64,000 nt of DNA, from contig NC_008278.1 of assembly GCF_000058485.1 (NCBI RefSeq), positions 5,636,962-5,700,961 of the forward strand, written 5' to 3'. Positions 9,579 to 18,637 of the stretch are shown here, piece after piece. The notes beneath the pieces were generated by a model, which worked only from the letters and a program-made list of their open reading frames with translations, ran no database searches and was not told where the DNA came from. The DNA is from Frankia alni ACN14a (GTDB lineage: Bacteria; Actinomycetota; Actinomycetes; Frankiales; Frankiaceae). Position 1 is the stretch's first letter. Every line of letters begins with the position of its first letter. Made by a program: the position numbers and the translations under genes.

Positions 9579-12116
9579 CTAGGCGCGCAGGGCGGCGCCG
9601 GTGCGCTGGGCGGCGAGGTCGACGGCGGCGTCGCGCACCGCGTTGGCCTCGGCGGCGGTCAGCGTGCGGTCCGCTGCCCGCAGCCGCAGGCCGAAGGCGA
9701 GGGAGCGCTGGCCGGCGCCGACCTGGGCACCCTCGAACACGTCGAAGAGGGTCAGCGACTCCAGCAGGTCGCCGGCGCCCTCGCGCAGCGCCTGGGTCAC
9801 CTCGGCGACGGGTACCTGGGTCGGGACGACGAGCGCCACGTCCCGGTCCGCCGGCGGGTAGGTGGAGATCACCGGCGCGACGATCGGCGGCGCCGCCGTC
9901 GCGGCCTCGACGAGGACCTCGAGGCTGAGCTCCAGCGCGACGGTCCGCGGCGGCAGGCCGGCGTCGCCGAGCACCCGCGGGTGCAGTTCCCCGGCGAAAC
10001 CGACGAGCCGGCCGCCCACGGTCAGCTCCGCGCAGCGGCCGGGATGCCACGGCATGGCGTCACCGGCGTTGACGGTCAGCGTGAGTCCGACCGCCTCGGC
10101 GACGACCTGCGCGGCGTCGACGGCGTCCGCCCAGTCCGCCTCGCGGCCCGGCGTCGACCAGCCGGCCGGCTCCCGGCGACCGGTGAGCAGCGCCGCGACG
10201 TGACGGGCCTGCCTGGGCAGGACCGAGTCCAACGCGGCGACCTCCTCGGCGGACGGGCGGCGGTCCACCGGCGGCGTCGGCACCCGCACCGGCGCGCCGG
10301 GCAGCTCCCGGAAGACCCGGCCGATCTCGAACAGGGCCAGGTCCTGCTGGCCGCGGCCGATGTTGCGCACCGCGGCGGCGATCAGCCCGGACAGCAGGGT
10401 CGTGCGCAGGTAGGCGGCGTCCTCGGCGATCGGGTTGGCGACCCGGACGGCCAGGCGCCGCTTGTCCTCCGCGGGCAGGCTGAGCGCGTCGGCGGCATCC
10501 GCGGCCACGAACGGCAGGGTCAGCACCTCGGCCAGACCGGCGTATGCCAGCGCCCGGCCCACCGCCCGGTGCATCCGCTGCGCGGCGGTCAGGCCGCGGC
10601 CGGCGGGCAGCAGCGGCAGGGTCACCGGGATCGTGTCGTACCCCTCCAGCCGCACGATCTCCTCGACGAGATCCGCGGGTCGGGTCAGGTCGGGCCGCCA
10701 CGACGGCGGCGACACGACGAGGACCCCCTCGCCGGCGGCGCTGTCGGCGGCACTGCCAGCGGCGGGGCCGACGACCGTGCAGCCGACGTCGGCGAGGCGG
10801 CGGCGGACGACCTCGGCGGAGTACGGCCGGCCGGCGAGCCGCTCGGGCTCGCGCAGGGGCAGCGGCACCGGCGCCACGGCCGGTCGGTGGTCGAGGTCGG
10901 TCACCCCCGCGGCGGGGCGGGCGCCGGCGAGTTCGACGAGCAGGTCGACGGCCGTCGCCGCGGCGACCGGGGCGAGCGCCGGGTCGACACCGCGCTCGAA
11001 GCGCCGCGAGGCCTCCGACGACAGCCGGTGGCGCCGCGCCGTGCGGGCGACGCTGATCGGGTCGAAGTGCGCGGCCTCCAGCACGATGTCGGTCGTCTGC
11101 GTGGAGATCTCCGTGCTCGCGCCGCCCATCACCCCGGCCAGCGCGATCGGGCCGGTGTCGTCCGCGATGACCAGGTCCTCGGGGTCGAGGGTGCGCTCGA
11201 CCCCGTCGAGGGTGCGCAGCGTCTCCCCCGCCTCGGCCCGGCGCACGATGATGGCGCCGGTGAGCTTCGCCCGGTCGAAGGCGTGCAGCGGCTGGCCGAG
11301 CCCGAGCAGGACGGCGTTGGTGACGTCGACGGGCACGGAGATCGGCCGCATCCCGGCCAACGCCAGCCGCCGCGACCAGGTCAACGGCGTGACGGCCGCG
11401 GGATCGACGCCGGTGACCACCCGGGCGACGTAACGGTCGCAGCCCGCGGTGTCCTCGACGACGACCGGATACGCCTCCCCGGCCGCTCCCTCCCCGGCCG
11501 CGGCCTGCCCGGAACGGGGGGCGCCCGGGTCGGTGAAGGGCAGCGCGAAGGCGGTCGCCGCCTCCCGGGCGATGCCCCGCACCGACAGCGCGTACCCCCG
11601 GTCGGGGGTGACGGCGATGTCGAGGATCTCGTCGACGAGGTCGAGCAGTTCGGTGACGTCGGCGCCGAGCGGGGCCGACGGCGGGAGCACGAGGATGCCG
11701 TCGTGCTCGTCACCGATGCCCAGCTCGCGGGCCGAGCAGATCATCCCGTCGCTGACGTGGCCGTAGGTCTTGCGGGCCGTGATGGCGAACCCGCCGGGCA
11801 GCATCGCGCCGGGCAGCGCGACGGCCACCCGGTCGCCGACGGCGAAGTTGTGCGCCCCGCAGATGATCCCCCGCACACCGGGGGCGGACGAGGCCTCGCC
11901 GGCCGCCACACGGACCTGGCACCAGCGGACGGCCTTCTTCTTCGTCTCCACGATCTCGAAGTCGACGATCTCCCCGACGACGACGCCGGAGACGTCGCTG
12001 CCGACGCCGCGCAGCCCCTCGACCTCGAAACCGGCGCGGATCAGCGCGTCGGCGACCGCCCGGGTGGGTGGCAGCCCCTCGACGTACTCCCGCAGCCAGG
12101 ACATCACGATCAGCAT
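9579..12116 (-). CDS. pheT: Phenylalanyl-tRNA synthetase beta subunit
   Basis: Forms the alpha2-beta2 PheRS with PheS and charges tRNA-Phe. About 845 residues. Order seen: N-terminal MSWLREYVEGLP, tRNA-binding EMAP-like domain (CQVRVAAG, ICGAHNF), B3/B4 editing region (RGIAREAATAFA), B5 region, catalytic-like module and C-terminal anticodon-binding FDX-ACB domain (TYPPADRDVALVV). ATG at 12116 gives MLIVMSWL, matching the usual Met-x-x-x-x-SWL start, 4 nt after the pheS stop. A start at 12104 is possible. Confidence 0.97.
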   Translation of the reverse strand: MLIVMSWLREYVEGLPPTRAVADALIRAGFEVEGLRGVGSDVSGVVVGEIVDFEIVETKKKAVRWCQVRVAAGEASSAPGVRGIICGAHNFAVGDRVAVALPGAMLPGGFAITARKTYGHVSDGMICSARELGIGDEHDGILVLPPSAPLGADVTELLDLVDEILDIAVTPDRGYALSVRGIAREAATAFALPFTDPGAPRSGQAAAGEGAAGEAYPVVVEDTAGCDRYVARVVTGVDPAAVTPLTWSRRLALAGMRPISVPVDVTNAVLLGLGQPLHAFDRAKLTGAIIVRRAEAGETLRTLDGVERTLDPEDLVIADDTGPIALAGVMGGASTEISTQTTDIVLEAAHFDPISVARTARRHRLSSEASRRFERGVDPALAPVAAATAVDLLVELAGARPAAGVTDLDHRPAVAPVPLPLREPERLAGRPYSAEVVRRRLADVGCTVVGPAAGSAADSAAGEGVLVVSPPSWRPDLTRPADLVEEIVRLEGYDTIPVTLPLLPAGRGLTAAQRMHRAVGRALAYAGLAEVLTLPFVAADAADALSLPAEDKRRLAVRVANPIAEDAAYLRTTLLSGLIAAAVRNIGRGQQDLALFEIGRVFRELPGAPVRVPTPPVDRRPSAEEVAALDSVLPRQARHVAALLTGRREPAGWSTPGREADWADAVDAAQVVAEAVGLTLTVNAGDAMPWHPGRCAELTVGGRLVGFAGELHPRVLGDAGLPPRTVALELSLEVLVEAATAAPPIVAPVISTYPPADRDVALVVPTQVPVAEVTQALREGAGDLLESLTLFDVFEGAQVGAGQRSLAFGLRLRAADRTLTAAEANAVRDAAVDLAAQRTGAALRA

Positions 12117-12120
12117 CTGC

Positions 12121-13233
12121 TCAGACCTCGATTCCGAACGGGAGGCCGAACCGGACGTCACCGTCGACGAAGTCGCGGATCTCCCGGACGCCATGCCTGA
12201 TCATCGCGGCCCGTTCCAGGCCCATCCCGAAGGCGAAGCCGCTGTAGCGGGTCGGGTCGACCCCGGTGGCCCGCAGCACGTTCGGATCGACCATGCCGCA
12301 GCCGCCGATCTCGATCCAGCCCTCGTCCGAGCAGACCCGGCAGGGCTGGCGGGTCGCCTCGCCGCGGCAGGCGAAGCACTGCACGTCCAGCTCGGCGGAC
12401 GGCTCGGTGAACGGGAAGAACGACGGCCGCAGCCGCGTCGACAACCCGGAGCCGAACAGCGCCTGGGCGAAGACCTCCAGGGTGCCGCGCAGGTCGGCCA
12501 TGGTGATGCCCTCGTCGACGGCGAGCCCTTCGAGCTGGCCGAACACCGGCGAGTGGGTGGCGTCGATCGTGTCGTTGCGGTACGTCCGCCCCGGGCACAC
12601 GACGTACACCGGCAGCGGCCGCTCGAGCAGGGCCCGGACCTGTACCGGCGACGTGTGGGTGCGCAGCACCCGGCCGGAGGCGGTGGGCTCGACGTAGAGG
12701 GTGTCGTGCTCGCTGCGGGCCGGATGGTCGGGGGCCATGTTCAGGGCCTCGAAGTTGAACCAGTCGTGTTCGATCTCCGGTCCCTCGGCGACCTCGTAGC
12801 CCATCGCGACGAACACGTCGACGAGCCGGTCGGACAGCGAGGACAGCGGGTGGCGGGCGCCGCGGCGGCGGCGCGCCACGGGCAGGGTGACGTCGACGCG
12901 CTCCTCACGCAGCACACGGGCGTCGCGTTCGGCGGTCAGCTCGGCCAGGCGCGTGTCGTAGGCGGCCTGGACCTCGGCGCGGGCGGCGTTGTGCCGGCGG
13001 CCGGCGTCGGCGCGCTCCTCGCGCGGCAGCGCGCCGAGCTCCCGGCGGGCCAGCACCAGCGGGGCGGCGGCGCCGTGAACGTGGGCGGTGCGGGCGGCGG
13101 CCAGCGCGTCGAGGTCGGCGGCGGCGCGGATCGACTCCCGGGCCGCGGCGACGGCCGCGGCGAGCTGGTCGGGGTCGAGGGCGTGGACCCGGGACGGGTC
13201 GACAGTCTCTCCAGGGGCGGGCACGGTGCTCAT
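12121..13233 (-). CDS. pheS: Phenylalanyl-tRNA synthetase alpha subunit
   Basis: Catalytic subunit of PheRS. 370 residues. N-terminal coiled-coil region, then class II core: motif 2 around VVCPGRTYRNDTIDATHSPV, QLEGLAVDEGI, a zinc-like CFACRGE...CRVCSDEGWIEIGGCGM segment, and motif 3 GFAFGMGLERAAMI. ATG at 13233 gives MSTVPAPGE. The open frame upstream is Arg-rich shadow. Followed by pheT after 4 nt; the histidine kinase gene lies 172 bp upstream. Confidence 0.97.
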   Translation of the reverse strand: MSTVPAPGETVDPSRVHALDPDQLAAAVAAARESIRAAADLDALAAARTAHVHGAAAPLVLARRELGALPREERADAGRRHNAARAEVQAAYDTRLAELTAERDARVLREERVDVTLPVARRRRGARHPLSSLSDRLVDVFVAMGYEVAEGPEIEHDWFNFEALNMAPDHPARSEHDTLYVEPTASGRVLRTHTSPVQVRALLERPLPVYVVCPGRTYRNDTIDATHSPVFGQLEGLAVDEGITMADLRGTLEVFAQALFGSGLSTRLRPSFFPFTEPSAELDVQCFACRGEATRQPCRVCSDEGWIEIGGCGMVDPNVLRATGVDPTRYSGFAFGMGLERAAMIRHGVREIRDFVDGDVRFGLPFGIEV

Positions 13234-13405
13234 CCTCGTATCGTTTCGCCGGGCGTGAGGTCGCCCGGCCGTGGTGGTCGCCGCCGGCCGGGACGGGCCG
13301 AGGCGGGCGCTGGAGGCCGGGAGGCAGCCGCGGCGGCGGCGCGATCGCGCTCGGTGCCGCCGCCGGCAGCCCGGGGCGCCCGCCGGCCGATCGTGACGCT
13401 CGGCC

Positions 13406-14686
13406 TCAGCCGAACACCGGACCGCCGGCGGGCACGAAAAATCGGAACTCGGCGCCGCCGCCCGCGGCCCGGCCGACCGAGATGGTGCCCCCATGCGCCT
13501 CGATCAGTGCCTTGGCGATGTAGAGCCCGAGACCGGTGCCGTTGCCGCGGCTCGCGCCGCGCCAGAACTTCGTGAACACGCGCGCGGCGTTCGATTCGGA
13601 CACGCCTTCGCCCTCGTCGGCCACGCTCACCTCCGTGCCGGTGTCGCTGCCGCGCAGCAGCACCGTCACAGTACCCGCGCCGTGGCGCAGCGCGTTGTCG
13701 ACGAGGTTGTGGAGCACCTGCTCCATCTTGTCCGGGTCGACCCACATCTCGGGCAGCTCGCCCTCCTCGCGGACGTCGAACCGCTCGGCACCCGCCGCCC
13801 CGGCGGCGATCTTGCCGTCGACCACGGAGCGCACCCGGCCGGGCAGGTCGACGATCTGCTTGCGGACCTGGATGCGGCCCGAGTCGATCCGGGAGACGTC
13901 GAGCACCTCGGCGAGCAGGCGGGTGACCCGGTCGGCGTCGGTGTTGACCGTGTTCAGCATGAGCTTCTTCTGCTCGTCGGTGAACCGGTCCCACTTGGCC
14001 AGCAGCGTCGCCGTGAAGCCCTTCACGCTGGTCAGCGGCGAGCGCAGCTCGTGGGCGACGGTGGCGACCAGATCCGCCCGGTTGCGCTCCAGCCGCTCCC
14101 GGCTCAGCGTGTCGCGCAGCGACAGCGAAACCCGGGCCAGCCGGCCCGCGACCCGGGTGAAGCGGACGGTGACGTGGAAGTCGCGGTCATGCACGGGACC
14201 GGCGTAGGTCAGCCGTCGCTCGGGCTGGCCGATGACCCGCGGCAGCTCCCGGCTGACCGCGGAGCACTCCCACCAGTCGTTGCCGCGCTCATCCAGCAAC
14301 GGGAGCACCTCGGTGAGGTGCCGGCCGACCGCGGCCGGCGCGGACACGCCGATCAGGCGGACCGCGGCCCGGTTGAAGACCTCGACCGTGCCGGCGGCGT
14401 CGGTGACGACGACCGCGTCGGGCAGCAGGTCGAACGCGGCCGCGGGCAGCGGCCCGTCCAGCGCGGCCGAGCCGGCACCGTCGCCGCCGTCGGCCGCGGC
14501 GGGGTCCGCCGGTGCGCCGTGATCCTGCGCGGGCTCGTCGTCAGCAGTCATGGCCTCGCCTGATGCCGGGGCGGCGGTGGTGGGCAAGCCGGCCGAGCCG
14601 CCCGCCGGGGGAACGGTTGCACCGGCGGGAGCCGGTGGCTGCTGCGCGGTCGGCGCCTGTTCGGATGTCGATGCGACGGTGTTCAC
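13406..14686 (-). CDS. Soluble PAS-domain sensor histidine kinase
   Basis: About 426 residues with no membrane segment. A disordered Ala/Pro/Gly N-terminus (1-80) is followed by a PAS domain (about 84-190, FDLLPDAVVVTDAAGTVEVF), a HisKA domain with phosphoacceptor His near 212 in VAHELRSPLTSVKG, and an HATPase domain with N box HNLVDNALRHG, G1 DEGEGV and G2 GTGLGLYIAK. The tandem GTG start (14689/14686) overlaps the methyltransferase stop as GTGA. No response regulator lies nearby, so it is an orphan kinase. A kinase at this place between the rRNA methyltransferase and pheS is common in actinomycetes; the signal is unknown. Confidence 0.9.
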   Translation of the reverse strand: MNTVASTSEQAPTAQQPPAPAGATVPPAGGSAGLPTTAAPASGEAMTADDEPAQDHGAPADPAAADGGDGAGSAALDGPLPAAAFDLLPDAVVVTDAAGTVEVFNRAAVRLIGVSAPAAVGRHLTEVLPLLDERGNDWWECSAVSRELPRVIGQPERRLTYAGPVHDRDFHVTVRFTRVAGRLARVSLSLRDTLSRERLERNRADLVATVAHELRSPLTSVKGFTATLLAKWDRFTDEQKKLMLNTVNTDADRVTRLLAEVLDVSRIDSGRIQVRKQIVDLPGRVRSVVDGKIAAGAAGAERFDVREEGELPEMWVDPDKMEQVLHNLVDNALRHGAGTVTVLLRGSDTGTEVSVADEGEGVSESNAARVFTKFWRGASRGNGTGLGLYIAKALIEAHGGTISVGRAAGGGAEFRFFVPAGGPVFG

Positions 14687-15549
14687 CACCGCCGACCACC
14701 TCCTCCGGTGCCGTCAGTACCGGACCTACCCGTTCTCTGCGCCCGCGCCGATGCGTATAGGCACAGGGCGGACGCAACCGCAAGATTCAGGGACTCGGCC
14801 TGACCGTACACCGGTACCCGCAACGCCGCGTCCGCGGCGGCCAGACCGGCGGGGTCAAGACCATGCGCCTCGTTGCCGAACAACCAGGCAGTGGGCCCGT
14901 CGAGCTCGCCGGCGTCCACCGCGGTGTCGAGATCACGCCGCGCGGAACCCGAGGTCGCGACGATTCGGCACCCCCGTGCGCGCAACCCCGTCACCACCTC
15001 GGTGAACGTCGGCTCGACGATCACCGGGAGGTGGAAGTGGCTGCCGGCCGACGACCGCACGCACTTCCCGCCGAACGGGTCGACGCCGCCGCCGGTGAAC
15101 ACCACCGCGTCCGCCCCGGCCGCATCCGCACTGCGGATCACGGTGCCGGCGTTGCCCGGATCGTTCGCGCCCACGCACACCGCCACGAGTCGGGGGGCGG
15201 CGAGGTCGGCGAGCCGGTGCCCCGGCAGAGCGGCGACGGCGACGAGCCCCTGAGGGGTGACCGTCTCGGACAGTGCCGCCGCGGCCTCGTCCGTCACGAG
15301 CCGGACGGGCACCGCGGCGGCCCGCAGCAGATCCTCGTGGCGGCCGGCCGCCGACACGCCCACGAACACCTCGAGCAGGCCGCCCGCGGCGACGGCCGCG
15401 CCGACGGCCTGCGCCCCCTCGACGAGGAAGCGGCCCTGCTCGCGACGCTCCGCCGGGCGCCGCAGACGCCGGGCGGCACCGACCCGGGCCGACCGCAGCC
15501 CGGCGACCGGCCCATGATCGGGCGGCGGGAGCACGCGGGCGGCGGACAC
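14683..15549 (-). CDS. TrmH/SpoU-family (SPOUT) rRNA methyltransferase
   Basis: Predicted ribose 2'-O-methyltransferase acting on rRNA or tRNA with SAM. Knotted SPOUT motifs: ANDPGNAGTVIRSADAAGAD (motif 1), WLFGNEAHGL (motif 2) and VPVYGQAESLNLAVASALCLY (motif 3). An N-terminal substrate-binding region includes GRFLVEGAQAVGAA. GTG at 15549 gives 288 residues and lies 20 bp after the rplT stop; no strong Shine-Dalgarno decides the start, so it could be downstream. The exact nucleotide modified cannot be told. Confidence 0.9.
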   Translation of the reverse strand: MSAARVLPPPDHGPVAGLRSARVGAARRLRRPAERREQGRFLVEGAQAVGAAVAAGGLLEVFVGVSAAGRHEDLLRAAAVPVRLVTDEAAAALSETVTPQGLVAVAALPGHRLADLAAPRLVAVCVGANDPGNAGTVIRSADAAGADAVVFTGGGVDPFGGKCVRSSAGSHFHLPVIVEPTFTEVVTGLRARGCRIVATSGSARRDLDTAVDAGELDGPTAWLFGNEAHGLDPAGLAAADAALRVPVYGQAESLNLAVASALCLYASARAQRTGRSGTDGTGGGGRRW

Positions 15550-15569
15550 GGGTCGGCGTCGCGACGGGC

Positions 15570-15950
15570 TCAGGCGGCGGTCGGCTCCGGCGCCGCCGCC
15601 AGGGCCGCCCGGGCCACCTCGACCAGCGCGGTGAAGGCGGCGGCGTCGTTGACCGCCAGATCGGCGAGGATCTTGCGGTCCACCTCCACGCCGGACAGCT
15701 TCAGACCCTGCACGAAGCGGTTGTACGTCAGGCCGTTCGCCCGCGCCGCGGCGTTGATTCGAGTGATCCACAACTGCCGGAAGTCGCCCTTGCGCGCGCG
15801 ACGGTCCCGGTAGGAGTAGGTCATCGAGTGGAGCATCTGCTCCTTGGCCTTGCGGTAGAGCCGCGAGCGCTGGCCCCGGTAGCCGCTGGCCTGTTCGAGG
15901 ACCGTACGGCGCTTCTTCTGGGCGTTGACCGCCCGCTTCACGCGTGCCAT
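15570..15950 (-). CDS. rplT: 50S ribosomal protein L20
   Basis: Binds 23S rRNA early in 50S assembly. 126 residues. Typical N-terminal basic tail ([19 protein letters not shown]) and conserved [20 protein letters not shown]. The C-terminal Ala-rich end is slightly longer than usual. Member of infC-rpmI-rplT, where L20 is a common autoregulator in other bacteria. Confidence 0.98.
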
Positions 15951-16059
15951 GAGGGCACCTGTCTCCTTCGTTCGGGTGCATCCGGCCGGCCGGACCGGGA
16001 TCGATCACCGCGCAGGGCGCGCCGGTGTCACCGGGGCCGGATTCGTCAGCGGGGCGCGA

Positions 16060-16254
16060 TCAGCGGGCGAGAAGGCGCTTGATTCGGCCTGCGTCCGCCT
16101 TCGTCAGCGGCTCCACGCCGGCCAGCCGGCGGGTACGGCGGCTGGACTTGTGCTCCAGCAGGTGGCGGCGGTTGGCCTTCTGGCGCACCACCTTGCCGGA
16201 GCCGGTGATCCGGAACCGCTTGCTCGCGCCGCTGTGGGACTTCTGTTTGGGCAT
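16060..16254 (-). CDS. rpmI: 50S ribosomal protein L35
   Basis: 64-residue basic ribosomal protein. Starts [20 protein letters not shown] and contains [16 protein letters not shown], both standard for bL35. Between infC and rplT. ATG at 16254. Alternative frames around it are not credible. Confidence 0.98.
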   Translation of the reverse strand: MPKQKSHSGASKRFRITGSGKVVRQKANRRHLLEHKSSRRTRRLAGVEPLTKADAGRIKRLLAR

Positions 16255-16350
16255 GTCGACATCCTGACGGTTTACGGGGGGTGGTCGAGCGGTCGGCGCG
16301 GCGAGGTCCGGACGGTGGGCACACCACCGCGCGGACCCACCGACGTCGGG

Positions 16351-16902
16351 TCAGACGTGGCCAGCCGGTTCAGGCAGCCGCTGCGGCTTGGAACCCTTGT
16401 GCGGGGCCATGACCATCGTCATGTTCCGGCCGTCCTGCTTGGGCTGGGCCTCCACATAGCCGAGTTCGGCCACGTCGGCCGACAGCCGCTGAAGCAGGCG
16501 GATGCCGAGCTCCGGCCGGGACTGCTCCCGACCACGGAACATGATGGTGATCTTCACCTTGTCACCGGCTCGCAGGAACCGCACGACGTGACCCTTCTTG
16601 GTCTCGTAGTCGTGCGGATCGATCTTCGGCCGCAGCTTCATTTCCTTGATGACGGTCTGGACCTGGTTCTTCCGAGCTTCCCGACGCTTCTGGTCGGACT
16701 CGTACTTGAACTTTCCAAAGTCCATCAGCTTGCAGACCGGAGGGCGAGCGGTCGGCGCGACCTCCACGAGGTCGAGATCGGCCTCCTGCGCCATGCGCAT
16801 GGCCTCGCCGATCGCAACGATGCCGATCTGCTCGCCTTCCGCGCCGACGAGGCGGACCTCGGGAACGCGGATCCGGTCATTGATACGGGACTCTGTGCTG
16901 AT
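16351..16902 (-). CDS. infC: Translation initiation factor IF-3, predicted AUC start
   Basis: Keeps ribosomal subunits apart and checks start-codon choice. 183 residues from the predicted start. N-domain [40 protein letters not shown]-domain [24 protein letters not shown]. No ATG, GTG or TTG lies near the conserved N-terminus. An ideal GGAGG (16908-16912) stands 5 nt before ATC (16902-16900), giving [12 protein letters not shown]-3 genes are the classic case of AUU/AUC starts, used for autoregulation, so ATC is the best start. The frame is open further upstream for 108 codons without homology. Confidence 0.95.
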   Translation of the reverse strand: MSTESRINDRIRVPEVRLVGAEGEQIGIVAIGEAMRMAQEADLDLVEVAPTARPPVCKLMDFGKFKYESDQKRREARKNQVQTVIKEMKLRPKIDPHDYETKKGHVVRFLRAGDKVKITIMFRGREQSRPELGIRLLQRLSADVAELGYVEAQPKQDGRNMTMVMAPHKGSKPQRLPEPAGHV

Positions 16903-17443
16903 GTGTTCCTCCGTTGCTCGACGCGCGGGCGTGACCTCACCGCAGCGGAGCACCGAGCCTGGCGGCACCAGGCTCCCGGCCGACAACCGCGGGAACGGCT
17001 CGGCCGACCGGCGACCCGGCTGCCGTGGCCACGGCCCGGAACTCGGGCCGATCGACACTCCGGCGCCCCGTGGAGGCGGCGCCAGTCGGCAACATCGGGT
17101 GGAGGGCGAACCCCCGCTTGGTCCTGCCGGACAGGCTCCGTGCCCTCGCCAGGGCCGCCACGAACGACGACCCATCGGATGGGTGGAACCAACCGGCAAT
17201 CGGTCTGAGGCCAAGAGTAGCACCACACCGCCGGGGCAGGACGATCACAGCCGCGACCGGCCGCCCCGAACGGGCCCGGTGACCGATCCGCGGGCCGGTT
17301 GGCGAGGCGATCCCCGTGTCAGTCCGCGCAGAACGCACCGCAATCGGCCCCGCCCCGGCCCGGACCCGCCTGGATCGGCGTCGGCAGGCCCCAGGGACGT
17401 CGGGGCGGCCCAGGCTCGAAGTCGGCCGCGGGCCCGCCGTGGC
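16903..17443 (-). other. infC leader and upstream spacer (541 bp, no gene seen)
   Basis: Between the SseB-like gene and infC. I see no credible coding region on either strand. The DUF1844-type gene often found here in Streptomyces was not recognised. A weak extended -10 (TGCTACTCT on the minus strand, near 17216) could start a leader of about 300 nt. The proximal part carries the strong hairpin at 16955-16975. A long structured leader would fit regulation of the IF3-L35-L20 operon (inference). Confidence 0.4.
16955..16975 (-). promoter_or_regulatory. Hairpin in the infC leader
   Basis: Perfect 8-bp stem (16955-16962 with 16968-16975) and a 5-nt loop, ending about 50 nt upstream of the infC start. 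No T-run follows, so it is more likely a leader element or weak attenuator than a terminator. Confidence 0.5.
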
Positions 17444-18496
17444 TCAGCGGTGCAGCCGCGAAGCCCAGCCCCGCTCCGCGCGCAGGCCACGGCCCAGGAG
17501 CCGACGCACCGCCCGTGCCTCGGACGCCCCGACCACCAGCACCGCCACCGCAGCGGCACCGGCTCCTGCACCGGACCCGGCACCGGCACCGGCACCCAGA
17601 GGCTCGGGCCCAGGACCCCCGCGCCGGTCGACCGCGTTCGTCGCGTCCGTCGGGGCTGAACCACCGGGGTCGGGGACGGCACCCAGGAGCTGGGACAGGC
17701 GGCGGGCGATCGACTCTCCCGCCGCAGACGTGTCCCCCGCCGGGCCATGGACGGCGATGGCGAGCACGGGCCGCGGGGCCGCCGCGCCGGGCTCGACCAG
17801 TTCGGCCGGCCAGGCCTCGACCCGTTCCGTGATCGCCCGCAGGGCCACCCGCACCCGCGCGCGGGCCAGCGGCCCGTCGGGGTTCGCTGGCCGCCGCAGC
17901 GCCGTCAGGGTGGTGTCGGCGGACGGATCGGGCCGTCCCACGCCCACCGGCGCATCCACACCACCGTCGGCGACACGCGAGCGATCGACCGCTGCCGCGC
18001 GCTCGTCGACGGCGGCCGCGCGGTCGGCTCGCCAGGCATCGCCGACGGCGTCCGGGCCGACCGGAACGTCGGCGCCGCCGTGGCCGACCTCCAGGCTGGT
18101 GGAGTACGGGCCCGCGACGTCGATCACCACCGAGTCGAGGCCGAGCCGGACCGCCTCCGCCCAGGCGTCCGGCGCGGCCACCGGCACGGGGCGGGCGGCC
18201 CCGCGCCAGGCGGCGAGCGTCGCCACGCTGGAGAAGATCGGCAGCGCGGTCGCGCCGGACGGGGTGCGCAGGGTGGCCAGCGCCATCTCACTGGTCTTGT
18301 CGGCGCCGGTGGTGGCGTCGGCCGAGGTGAGCATGGCCTCGATCGCGACGAAGACCCGGGCGCGGCGCAGGGCGGCGGTCAGGGCGGCAGGATCGACGCG
18401 ACCGGTCGGGCCGCCGGCGGCGAGCACCCGGACGAGGGCCTCGTCGGCCGCCCCGTCGTCTCCCTGCCCGGCCGGAGTCAGCAGATGGCGTGCCAT
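17444..18496 (-). CDS. SseB-family protein
   Basis: Role unknown; SseB N-terminal domains are common near infC in actinomycetes. About 350 residues. The SseB-like portion includes RARVFVAIEAML (about 50-60) and the hallmark SGATALPIFSSVATLAAWRG, followed by a substrate-pocket-like region to GLDSVVIDVAGPYS. The second half is Ala/Gly/Arg-rich with short repeats (GAGAGSGAGAGA). ATG at 18496 chosen over a GTG at 18616 because the upstream 40 codons look like shadow; the RBS does not settle it. Lies 141 bp downstream of the ParA-like gene. Confidence 0.7.
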   Translation of the reverse strand: MARHLLTPAGQGDDGAADEALVRVLAAGGPTGRVDPAALTAALRRARVFVAIEAMLTSADATTGADKTSEMALATLRTPSGATALPIFSSVATLAAWRGAARPVPVAAPDAWAEAVRLGLDSVVIDVAGPYSTSLEVGHGGADVPVGPDAVGDAWRADRAAAVDERAAAVDRSRVADGGVDAPVGVGRPDPSADTTLTALRRPANPDGPLARARVRVALRAITERVEAWPAELVEPGAAAPRPVLAIAVHGPAGDTSAAGESIARRLSQLLGAVPDPGGSAPTDATNAVDRRGGPGPEPLGAGAGAGSGAGAGAAAVAVLVVGASEARAVRRLLGRGLRAERGWASRLHR

Positions 18497-18637
18497 TCCC
18501 CGCAGCCTAAACGCCGCAGCGCCGGACGGCCCCACCACCGCCGGTGCCGGACGGGCATGCAGCCGCACCCACCGCCCCCCGCCGCCGGCGGGCCGGCTGG
18601 CGACCGCTCGTGCCACCCGGGCCGCGCGACGGGTGCC

